This document shows, one piece after another, positions 24,201 to 28,440 of a stretch of 30,280 nt of DNA. The stretch spans positions 1 to 30,280 of the forward strand of contig JAKCWW010002957.1 in assembly GCA_026260175.1 (NCBI GenBank). The letters are read 5' to 3'. This DNA is from Reticulitermes lucifugus (lineage: Eukaryota > Arthropoda > Insecta > Blattodea > Rhinotermitidae). Within the stretch, counting starts at the first letter, position 1, and every line of letters begins with the position of its first letter. The notes beneath the pieces are model-generated. The model did not search any database and had not been told where the DNA came from. It saw nothing but the letters and a program-made list of their open reading frames with translations. A program made the position numbers and the translations under genes.

Positions 24201-27200
24201 AAGACCTTTATACGTTTCTCCATTTGTATCAGTGGTACATCACAAAATATTTATTGGAGTGAAAAATGTATTAAAAGTAATAGAGAGAGAAAAAAGAAGT
24301 ATACTGTTCTTAATATACTTTCTCTATAGTCTTACAGTTTGCAAGATAATTGAATATGCTAGGGTTGTTTTAACTTGTAATACTATTTGAAGGATTTTCT
24401 TTGATGATGATGATGATGATGATGATATTTCCTTGTGTAGTTTTCTATTACTCCAGTTTCTGTGACAGTGGATTTTGTCAGTAGGTGGTGGAGGCTTCTG
24501 GGATGAAGTGGCACCAAATGCATCTAAGCCCTCAGGGAAGCCTGTTGGTGGGAAAACTAAACCCAGCACAGCCACTTCTGGTACTGGGAACAATCCTTCA
24601 GGGAAAGCCAGTGGGAGTAAAGCTCGCAGCAAAAAAGAGGAGGCCTTGGTCATGCAGCTCTTTGAACAAAATGTTTCCCGTGGTGATGAGTTCACGCAAT
24701 GGTGCAGCAAAGCTCTGAGCGGGCTTCAGTCTTCTGTCGACAGTGAGTGTGCAAAGACTAAATTCAAATGCCTTGACAAATTCTGCAGATTCAAAAATTT
24801 ATTTGGTCAAACATAAAGTCACTGAATGAAGTTCTCTAAAAACTGTGTGCATGTATTGTTTCATTTATGTATTTATTGTATGTTGAAAAAATCTCGTATA
24901 AGAATGGGGTGTACATGAGATGTGAACAGTTTTATGGGAGCATTCCTGTTCAACTAAAGGATCTCTGCTTTAAAATTATTGGAATTGTGTAGGTCATGTT
25001 AAGTTTGTAATTCATGCCACCTGGGTTTCCAGATCTCCCATCCTGTCACACTGCAGGTTTGAAATGGTGTAGCAGTTATAAAAAAACAAATTGTTTGCTC
25101 CGGTTTCATGAAGCAAAATCTGTGATAATGATGTAAAGAACATTTGCAGCTTTTGGACAGGACCACCATAAAAAAATGAGTATATAGGTGGAATTATTTG
25201 TTTGTAGAATCCTGGGAAATGACAAGTGCCTGAAGTTCAGGTGGAAGCAGTTAGAGCACATGAGTTTATAACCCTTACAAATTAGGGGTGCACAGAATTC
25301 TGCAGAGACATTTGAGGTTTAAGTCTTAGTGTTGCAGCTTGTAACTGATGAAGGAGAAAAAGACATCCACTACACATTTCTATGTAACTTTTTCCATCCA
25401 AAGTTGGCTTTATTGATAAAGCCAATTTTCAGTTATATGAGAATGTTAACCAAAATAACCTCAGAGTCTAGGGGAGCAAGAATTCTCAAGAAATGCTGAA
25501 GCACATAAGGAACACTTCATTTGTGTGGGGAAGTTAACTTACATAACTTGAGAATCTTGGCGAATTGGAATCCTTGTGAAGTATTTGAGCACATTAGGGA
25601 CAGTCCCAAGTTGAATATTTTATGTTGTGCATCAAAAAATGAGGTGTTTTGGCCCTTTTTCTTTGCCGAATCAACTGTGACTGGCATTGTTTATATGGAT
25701 ATGTTGGAGCAAAACCTCATGCCTATATTGCAAGAGGAGGGTCTGAATGATATTTTGTTTCAGCAGATGGCATGTCTACATTTTTACTACAAACTTGCTA
25801 GATCACCATTTCCTGTCTTGGTCACCTGACTTAACTCCCCCCCCCACCCTTTTCTCTCCCTTTCTTTTGGGTTACATTAGGGGTGCTGTATACATACTTC
25901 CACTGGCTACCACTCTACTTGACTTTGCCAAACAGATAAGTGCTATTTCTTATTTGTAAAACCATTTGCACACACAATATACATGACAATATAATATTTC
26001 CTCCATGTTTTGGTGGCCACCCACCATCATCAGGGAGTAAACACCAATTTGTTTAAAACCTAGTAAAATATTATACATTTACAGTAATGGAGTACATTTT
26101 ATCATAGTGATTTCTGCAGCCACGTTCATAGGATATAAGATACGGTAAAATGTATGCGTATTTAAATTTCTGTGTGCTTGATATGTTGTGATAGGTTTCA
26201 CGGTGGCATACAAAAACATCTAGTGCTTTCTCTTGATCCATGATGGATCTTGTACCTGTATGATGTGATGCAGTGTACTGTACAGGAGGTGACTTACTAC
26301 TCATCCTCTTGTGTTAATGCATGTAAGTTAAGAGCTGTAGTGACTTCCATTACACCTGGCTTTGCTTAGCAAAGTGCGGACTGAACTTGAATGCAGATAC
26401 AAGACATGCCACACCATGGAAAGTGAATACAAAAACTTAAACATGTAACCCACTCAGTTCTGTTTATTCTTCATTCCCATATTTTTAGTTGGTGACAAAT
26501 GTTGCCGTGAATTTAGTCACACTATACAGTAGAACCCTGTTAAGAAGTCTTTCAAGGGACCAGAGGATTAGGGACTTCTTAAGCGGGAAGGTTTATTAAG
26601 AGGGAAGGTTATTAAAAGCAATAGGATTTCGGGACTTTAAAAATCAGACTTCTTACAGGGGAAAACTTCTTATGAGGGGACTTCTTATCCAGGTTCTACT
26701 GTATATTGCATGAAATTGATGGCCCTTTTACCCAGTTCAGTTATGGTTCATGTAAGATATGTGCGTGTGCACACGTGCATACATGGGTGGGGGTTGTCTT
26801 AAACTATTCGTCAATGTCCACCAATGTTTCCGTCATGATGGTGCATCTTATCACAAAACCTCCTTTCTATCTTCCCTCCCATAAACTCCTCTTAATGTGC
26901 CTTATTTTCAGCATTTTCTACCTGCTGGTCTTCCTAGTGGTCATTTATGTGCAATTTTAGTTTTTTATGCTTCCAGAGAAATGTATTCATATGTAACACC
27001 TGTCTATACAGATGACTCGTAGCAATTTTGTCTTTGCATCTTGCGAGATTTTATCCCTTACGTTTCACTTAATAATGTGAAAGGACAGCAGTTGCAATAT
27101 GTACAATCTTTCTATTCTAGTACCCACATTTGTGGGCTTTCTTCGTGATATTGAATCACCATATGAAGTGAAGGACTATGTGCGGTTGTATCTTGGAGAG

Positions 27201-28097
27201 GGGAAGGAGGTACAGGAGTTTGCAAGGCAGTTTCTGGAGAGGCGGTCCAAATGGCGCAGTGCACAGAGAGCTGCACCTTTGGAGGATGATATGTGTGTGC
27301 CTGCTCCAGCAGTCAATCCTCTCACTACAGACTTCCAGGAGGTCAAGGTATTTTTTTCTGTTGTGTATGGGTTATTTAATGATACCAAGATATGAGGTGT
27401 TTTAAATAAATTTGCTGATAAAGGGAATATGAAGGGAGGTGTGAATTTTTCCATCTCAGACAGCTTGCCATTTAAACTTACTGTGGTTGTTGCCACATTT
27501 GTTACCTGAGTTTTCCTCATGTTTGATCTCTAGAGTGACCCCTACTTTCAAAATATTATTTTCTACCTCATACGTCAACTAAATTTTTTTTTTTAAGGTT
27601 ATGGGTCTTTTGGGATGTGACACTGTGTAGTTTGTAGACAAGCACCTGTCTGCCACACTACCCAGATCCCACAAATTTGTTTTCTTTGTCACGATTTAAA
27701 TGTTTTCTGTACTGTGTTGAAACCCATACAAGATAAACATAACCTGGCTGTAGAAGAATTAAAACAGGTAGTTATTTCTGGATAGAGCTGGAATAATTGA
27801 ATCAGTATAGTGACAAGGAAGCAGGCTGGATGACCATGGTCTGATACATCTCTTTGATTGAAATATGATGTGAAATAGAACTGTAACCATAGTTTTATAA
27901 ATACTGTATCTGTTATATGTGTTTATGCTGATTCATTATTTTGTGGCATTTATTTTTCTGTCCTTGCTCAGGGTAAAGGTAAGAAAGCCAAGAGAAGCAA
28001 GATGTTCCGTGTTGATAATCGCATCCTTGGCTTCAGTGTAACGGCAGCTCAGGATCGGATCAATGTAGGTGACCGTGACTATGTAGATGGGCTGTAA
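3197..28097 (+). CDS. Gigyf: GIGYF family protein, 13 C-terminal exons (5' part outside window)
   Basis: Spliced coding region of a GRB10-interacting GYF protein. The exons are 3197-3269, 4788-4910, 6502-6759, 7562-7750, 9194-9240, 9724-9994, 12202-12353, 17539-17740, 22163-22381, 23382-23541, 24485-24742, 27121-27347 and 27972-28097. All introns begin GT and end AG, and the phases chain without a break to a TAA, giving about 767 residues. GIGYF proteins bind PPG-phi ligands through the GYF domain and recruit 4EHP to repress translation and promote mRNA decay; both of those N-terminal modules are upstream of the window. Seen here are the Gln/Pro-rich region, the long Glu/Arg/Lys coiled coil and the conserved C-terminus. 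The C-terminus aligns with vertebrate GIGYF2 at FWDE, FTQWC, PTF-FL-ESPYEV-DY, EFA-QFLERR and the terminal LGFSV. Vertebrate paralogues have a long Gln-rich insert after FLERR; here that linker is short. Introns range from 483 to 5185 bases and are loaded with transposons. Confidence 0.93.
3335..3420 (+). repeat. (GTCT)n/(GGCT)n tract with transposon-like flank
   Basis: Tetranucleotide run of GTCT units turning into GGCT units (about 3339-3371), followed by AAACAACTCGGTTCCCACTG and TTTTCATGAAATTTG. This tail-like sequence recurs beside such tracts in arthropod genomes, and TCATGAAATTT appears again at about 24110. Probably the end of an old retroelement. Confidence 0.4.
3716..4320. repeat. 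Foldback element with ~130-150 base arms
   Basis: The left arm (3716-3846) and right arm (about 4170-4320) are inverted copies. Outer ends share AAATCACCATCAAACA and inner ends share ATATTACATACATACTTCTT with GTGAGATCTC. The middle of the arms has diverged. The loop (3847-4169) is AT-rich with no coding sign. It lies wholly inside the 3270-4787 intron. It has the shape of a non-autonomous foldback transposon. Confidence 0.65.
4788..4910 (+). CDS. Gigyf: GIGYF exon, Gln/Met-rich region
   Basis: Phase-0 exon of 41 codons between a TTCCACAG acceptor and a GTGAGA donor. It encodes a Gln/Met/Pro-rich segment starting [15 protein letters not shown] and ending HLLSQLHQ. No domain is expected in this low-complexity part of GIGYF proteins. 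Clean splice sites and phase agreement with both neighbours support it. Confidence 0.85.
5030..5560 (+). repeat. Probable SINE-type repeat remnant
   Basis: GGGTTCAAATCTC at about 5040-5052 fits the RNA polymerase III B-box (GGTTCRANNCY), but no convincing A-box lies upstream, so this would be a truncated or decayed copy. The stretch is more GC-rich than its surroundings. It ends with a CTGAAGA (5453-5459) ... CTCCAAAAC motif that resembles the hammerhead-like motif found elsewhere in the window, with the first G of GAAA changed. Confidence 0.35.
5730..6320 (-). pseudogene. Tc1/mariner-type transposase fragment
   Basis: On the minus strand, 6139-5906 reads [20 protein letters not shown] then [20 protein letters not shown] and [14 protein letters not shown]. 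This resembles the middle of the transposase found in insect mariner-like elements (family pattern LLMSDEAHFHLSGYVNKQ), including the first catalytic Asp. The preceding part is frameshifted and the C-terminal half with the other catalytic residues is missing. It lies antisense in the 4911-6501 intron. A CAGGGTGT sequence near 5731 may be one transposon end. Confidence 0.6.
6403..6444. repeat. Short imperfect hairpin
   Basis: CTCCCTTTCTCC (about 6402) and GGGAGAAAGGAG (about 6428) are complementary over 11-12 bases, with a loop of about 14. It lies just before the purine-rich sequence ahead of the 6502 exon. No function is assignable. Confidence 0.45.
6502..6759 (+). CDS. Gigyf: GIGYF exon, Gln/Pro-rich region
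   Basis: Phase-0 exon of 86 codons; acceptor ATGTTTCAG, donor GTGTGT. It starts [12 protein letters not shown], contains two similar short helical patches ([14 protein letters not shown] and [14 protein letters not shown]) and ends KAAKPQ. The repeated I/L-Q-x-L-I-x-Q pattern echoes the HLLSQLHQ at the end of the previous exon, so these may be short linear interaction motifs; that is inference. Confidence 0.85.
6760..7561. other. Intron without recognisable element
   Basis: AT-rich intron. The only structure seen is a GT-rich stretch at about 7305-7430 (TGTGTGTGAGTGAGTGAG and similar), a degenerate dinucleotide repeat. Confidence 0.5.
7562..7750 (+). CDS. Gigyf: GIGYF exon with ten-alanine tract
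   Basis: Phase-0 exon of 63 codons; acceptor TTTAACAG, donor GTAAGT. It begins [15 protein letters not shown], then a run of ten Ala codons at 7607-7636 (mostly GCT with some GCC and GCA), then a Pro/Ser-rich stretch and [17 protein letters not shown]. The two Trp-Gly motifs (VWG and LWG) are of a type repeated in GIGYF proteins ahead of the coiled coil. The join to the next exon reads EQQIV then EEQMRAEEE. Confidence 0.88.
8318..8394. repeat. CA/CG-rich microsatellite
   Basis: A (CA)n run starting at about 8316 passes into (GCAC/GCGC)n, a C-only stretch (CCCCCCCTCCCCC) and back to GCGCACGCGCACGGGGG. It is the most GC- and CpG-rich part of the window. It lies in the intron 7751-9193. Confidence 0.85.
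9194..9240 (+). CDS. Gigyf: GIGYF micro-exon, start of coiled coil
   Basis: A 47-base exon: 15 codons ([15 protein letters not shown]) plus AG of the next Arg codon. The acceptor is TTGTTACAG at 9193 and the donor GTAATA at 9241. It opens the charged coiled coil. Its phase-2 end is completed by the first base of the exon at 9724, giving an Arg codon. Confidence 0.88.
9724..9994 (+). CDS. Gigyf: GIGYF exon, main charged coiled coil
   Basis: The largest coiled-coil exon: one base plus 90 codons of almost pure Glu/Arg/Lys/Gln with heptad-spaced Leu, from [12 protein letters not shown] to ERKRQQE. The acceptor is AATTACAG (9723) and the donor GTGAGT (9995). Long single alpha-helix or coiled coil of this kind sits between the GYF domain and the C-terminal region in GIGYF family proteins. 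Confidence 0.92.
10893..11067. mobile_element. MITE with pogo-like ends (175 bp)
   Basis: Left end CAGTAAAACCCCGATTTAAT and right end ATTAAATAGGGATTTTACTG are inverted copies (about 18 of 21 matches), followed by TA. Internal ATTTAGTGAAATCCCGG-type units repeat. The CAGTNNAACC start is that of pogo/Tigger-type transposons, so this is a non-autonomous derivative. It sits in the 9995-12201 intron. Confidence 0.75.
11254..11928. repeat. Long foldback repeat interrupted by a SINE
   Basis: The left arm 11254-11391 and right arm 11783-11928 are inverted copies. Shared blocks include ATACAAATTCTTAAAAA at the outer end, an AGATCTCT block, a CATGTAGCTAGT block and CACTGTAGTGTTTTATGATT at the inner end. 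The loop 11392-11782 contains a tRNA-derived SINE. On the left flank, about 11211-11254, a decayed hammerhead-like motif is visible on the minus strand (CTGATGA). Confidence 0.75.
11470..11745 (-). mobile_element. tRNA-derived SINE
   Basis: On the minus strand the head reads GTAGGCCGGGATAGCACAG then TTGGTATAGC, a good RNA polymerase III A-box (11721-11732). It is followed by GGGATCAAAGCCC (11677-11689), a near B-box. The body is GC-rich compared with its flanks, and the tail runs to about 11470. Possible imperfect target-site copies are TTATAGTAAATATGTA (11449) and TTATAGTTAAATGTGTA (11751). It belongs to a tRNA-SINE type common in insects; internal changes suggest it is old. Confidence 0.75.
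12202..12353 (+). CDS. Gigyf: GIGYF exon, coiled coil continued
   Basis: The acceptor TTCTTCTCAG ends at 12201 and the donor GTTGGT starts at 12354. It carries 50 codons ([20 protein letters not shown] onward to EEEERQ) plus AG of a split Arg codon. It continues the charged helix of the previous exon in frame. The purine-rich sequence could also act as exonic splicing enhancer; that is inference. Confidence 0.9.
12680..14517 (-). pseudogene. LINE (non-LTR retrotransposon) remnant A, endonuclease to RT
   Basis: Antisense to the host gene. Reading down from about 14517 on the minus strand: the endonuclease C-terminus (TDIQKYTW...[19 protein letters not shown] at 14475-14266), a linker with [16 protein letters not shown] (about 13950), the reverse transcriptase start ([20 protein letters not shown] at about 13750-13700), [11 protein letters not shown]...FLDYYKAF (13440-13330), then [19 protein letters not shown] with the catalytic FADD at about 13100, [11 protein letters not shown], and [12 protein letters not shown] (about 12750). 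Numerous stops and frameshifts make it inactive. The segment between YKAF and FADD is missing and replaced by unrelated sequence (about 13125-13290). Endonuclease N-terminus is absent, as in 5'-truncated copies. Confidence 0.85.
13125..13310. repeat. Hairpin-bearing insert within LINE A
   Basis: Sequence that breaks the reverse transcriptase reading. It contains the inverted pair AAAAATTCACTA (about 13238) and TAGTGAATTTTTA (about 13282) enclosing a GGAAGA...TCTTCC inner stem and a CCGAAACA motif. It is AT-rich otherwise (13200-13230 is a run of TAAAAATATA units). Confidence 0.5.
14659..14760. repeat. Tandem duplication of a 51-bp unit
   Basis: 14659-14709 and 14710-14760 are near-identical (GCTGATGAAGTGTAAAATTG start in the first, GCTGATAAAGTGTAAAATTG in the second), with a partial third start (ACTGGAAAAGTG) at 14761. 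The 51-base period is a multiple of three, which keeps a minus-strand frame open, but nothing else suggests coding. Confidence 0.8.
14761..15940. other. Intron stretch with one hammerhead-like motif
   Basis: Mostly AT-rich unclassified sequence. At about 15195-15235 on the + strand, CCTGAAGAAAGTGG...ACAAAACATAGTG resembles the degenerate hammerhead-like motifs listed elsewhere. Nothing else is identified. Confidence 0.4.
15941..16184. repeat. Three degenerate ~81-bp tandem units
   Basis: Units starting near 15941, 16022 and 16103 share the order: AAGTGT/AATGTGAG, a GAAGTTTG-like block, ACAGTAATG-like, then GGCTGCTAGCATGC or GGCTGCTGACATGC (third unit ACACATGCTG). Divergence between units is high, so the array is old. 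It lies in the 12354-17538 intron. Confidence 0.6.
16185..17538. other. Intron stretch, nothing identified
   Basis: No transposon protein, terminal repeat or exon is recognisable. A minus-strand open frame at 16926-16651 has no family I recognise and its composition is that of the surroundings. Confidence 0.45.
17539..17740 (+). CDS. Gigyf: GIGYF exon, end of coiled coil and APWS motif
   Basis: It completes the split codon (AG plus G, Arg) and reads 67 codons. The coiled coil runs to about [13 protein letters not shown], followed by the APWSQQTSG motif and [14 protein letters not shown]. An APW motif followed by a S-L-x-D/E-I-Q helix start recurs in GIGYF orthologues. The acceptor is GATTAAAG at 17538, with a poor pyrimidine tract; the donor is GTACTG. 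Introns on both sides are the longest in the window. Confidence 0.9.
17938..18109 (+). mobile_element. MITE, copy 1 (172 bp, TA target site)
   Basis: It is bounded by CAGTAGAACCCAG and its inverted counterpart GTTCTACTG, with TA on each side (17936-17937 and 18110-18111). The interior carries repeated AAGAAGTC-type motifs and CCCGCTTAAG. It is the same element as 26527-26701, in the opposite orientation, at roughly 90% identity by eye. The CAGTNNAACC ends and TA target fit a pogo/Tigger-derived non-autonomous element. Confidence 0.9.
19579..21802 (-). mobile_element. pogo/Tigger DNA transposon, full length, inactive
   Basis: The ends are CAGTGAAACCTGTCTATGTT then GGCCAC, and, inverted at the right, CAATAAAACCTGTGAAGTTG then GGCCAC, flanked by TA (19577-19578 and 21803-21804). 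Length is about 2.2 kb. The minus strand carries a decayed transposase: helix-turn-helix [20 protein letters not shown] then [14 protein letters not shown] (about 21240-21120), [20 protein letters not shown] (about 20690), the second catalytic Asp in [10 protein letters not shown] (about 20500), [17 protein letters not shown], and an acidic tail (about 20150). In-frame stops occur (for example after PHVFQ and in EDNF). The expected first catalytic Asp motif is not recognisable. It is inserted within LINE B. Confidence 0.9.
20304..21260 (-). pseudogene. Tigger-type transposase (DDE, CENP-B/pogo family), broken
   Basis: Coding remains of the element at 19579-21802. The intact stretch 20540-20304 (78 codons) holds the DDE-domain core: VDNATCH, then [18 protein letters not shown], matching the pogo/Tigger pattern V/L-D-N-x-x-x-H ... 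LPPN-T-x-x-x-QP-DQG. The N-terminal DNA-binding helix-turn-helix is recognisable at 21240-21120. The parts are separated by stops and frameshifts, so no active enzyme is made. Confidence 0.85.
22163..22381 (+). CDS. Gigyf: GIGYF exon, Gln-rich with KWADRK and SLAEIQ motifs
   Basis: Phase-0 exon of 73 codons; acceptor TGTTACAG, donor GTATGA. It starts [17 protein letters not shown], crosses a Ser/Gly/Asn-rich linker, then LQLKWADRK and [16 protein letters not shown]. The W-x(n)-SLAEIQ arrangement matches a conserved patch of GIGYF proteins (the same SL-EIQ helix that also closes the preceding exon). The shifted open frame over this exon is a shadow. Confidence 0.9.
22382..23381. other. Intron with (GAA)n tract
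   Basis: A GAGGAGGAAGAAGAAG-type run at 22957-22988 follows a stretch (about 22750-22955) that looks like the 3' tail of a retroelement, since a simple repeat tail is typical there. No protein pattern could be confirmed. A 147-codon minus-strand open frame (22950-22507) has no recognisable family. Confidence 0.45.
23382..23541 (+). CDS. Gigyf: GIGYF exon with tandem acceptor, WG-repeat region
   Basis: 53 codons plus one base: [15 protein letters not shown], then [17 protein letters not shown] and [11 protein letters not shown]. The repeated GIWG/VWG motifs are GIGYF-like. Two in-frame acceptors exist, AG at 23380-23381 (used here) and AG at 23386-23387, differing by two Gln codons; the pyrimidine tract before them is weak. 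The donor is GTACTT at 23542. Confidence 0.85.
24403..24427. repeat. (GAT)n microsatellite
   Basis: About eight GAT units (TTGATGATGATGATG...) roughly 60 bases before the 24485 exon, in the last part of the 23542-24484 intron, near where a branch point would lie. Confidence 0.9.
24485..24742 (+). CDS. Gigyf: GIGYF exon, GFWDE and FTQWC conserved region
   Basis: It starts with two bases completing a Gly codon, then [17 protein letters not shown], a Gly/Lys/Thr/Ser linker, and [16 protein letters not shown] followed by [17 protein letters not shown], ending with one base of the next codon. This matches the vertebrate GIGYF2 block GFWDD...KLLKLFQ...FTQWC. The acceptor context CAGTAG is a NAGNAG pair (24481 or 24484). 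The donor is GTGAGT at 24743. Confidence 0.93.
25404..25425. repeat. 10-bp hairpin beside the mariner fragment
   Basis: TTGGCTTTAT and ATAAAGCCAA are exact complements separated by two bases. Too short to classify. Confidence 0.5.
25440..25955 (+). pseudogene. Tc1/mariner-type transposase fragment (C-terminal half)
   Basis: On the + strand: [20 protein letters not shown] then [57 protein letters not shown] (25521-25770), then, in another frame, [12 protein letters not shown] and [20 protein letters not shown] (to about 25950). This matches the C-terminal half of the same insect mariner-like transposase type as the fragment at 5730-6320 (family order HVRDSPKLNVW, GPFFFAE-TVTG, LFQQDGAP, SPDLTPLDFFLWGY). 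The catalytic Asp after LFQQ is replaced (LFQQMAC) and the downstream part is frameshifted. Located in the 24743-27120 intron, sense orientation. Confidence 0.8.
25997..26041 (-). ncRNA. Decayed hammerhead-like motif
   Basis: On the minus strand: outer arm TTTACTCC, core CTGATGA, a 5-bp stem GGTGG/CCACC, AAAAC in place of GAAAC, then outer arm GGAGGAAA. The outer arms pair at seven of eight positions. The G to A change in the GAAA box and a collapsed third stem would be expected to abolish cleavage. Confidence 0.45.
26527..26701 (-). mobile_element. MITE, copy 2 (175 bp, inverted relative to copy 1)
   Basis: The ends are CAGTAGAACCCTG and GGTTCTACTG, flanked by TA (26525-26526 and 26702-26703). 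The interior reads as the reverse complement of 17938-18109, for example AGGGACCAGAGGATTAGGGA here against its complement at about 18060-18085. Located in the 24743-27120 intron. Confidence 0.9.
27121..27347 (+). CDS. Gigyf: GIGYF exon, PTFVGFL/SPYEV/FLERR region
   Basis: Completes an Ile codon, then [39 protein letters not shown] and [17 protein letters not shown], ending with FQEVK. It is the most diagnostic exon of the gene: vertebrate GIGYF2 has PTFVSFLKEVESPYEV, YLGD, EFAKQFLERR at the same place. The acceptor is TTCTATTCTAG and the donor GTATTT. The Gln-rich expansion found here in vertebrates is missing. Confidence 0.95.
27972..28097 (+). CDS. Gigyf: GIGYF terminal exon, LGFSV motif and stop
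   Basis: 41 codons and TAA. It opens with the basic run [15 protein letters not shown], then [17 protein letters not shown] and ends DRDYVDGL. Vertebrate GIGYF2 ends with the same order: GKKKKKQKM, LLGFSV, ERLNMG, then a short acidic tail. The acceptor is CTTGCTCAG at 27971. It is followed directly by the 3' UTR. Confidence 0.95.
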   Translation, partial: GKGKKAKRSKMFRVDNRILGFSVTAAQDRINVGDRDYVDGL

Positions 28098-28440
28098 GAG
28101 ATGACACCAATCCACCAGCAGCAATGTATTAAAACCAGTGCCAGTCTAGGCCACTTACATGGCAGCCACCACTGCAGCCTGCTGTTCTGTCAGCTAACAT
28201 TTACAGGGGCAAGCTGTAATTCACATAACATTAAACACTGTTGTTTGTATCTGTGAGTACAATTTTGAAGTTGCAGAGGATTAAGTTGGTAATGTTTGTG
28301 CATGAATGTTGTGTTGCAGCCTTTTGAACCTGTGGTCTTACTTTATGATTGTTAGGGGAGAAGTTTCTGCTTTGATGGAAAAAGTGTTGAGATTGACAGA
28401 AACAGAGGAGAGAAATAAAGAAAGAAACAATTCTTTTCAA
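28098..28440 (+). other. GIGYF 3' UTR (minimum extent)
   Basis: Non-coding sequence following the stop codon, with no splice signals needed. The first good poly(A) signal is AATAAA at 28414-28419 and a T/G-rich stretch follows at about 28445-28460, so the shortest mature 3' end would fall near 28430-28445. Longer forms cannot be excluded. Confidence 0.55.
28414..28419 (+). terminator. Candidate polyadenylation signal AATAAA
   Basis: Canonical hexamer 317 bases after the stop codon, followed about 25-40 bases later by a T/G-rich segment (GAGTTTGTTCTTTTG), the usual downstream element. Confidence 0.5.
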
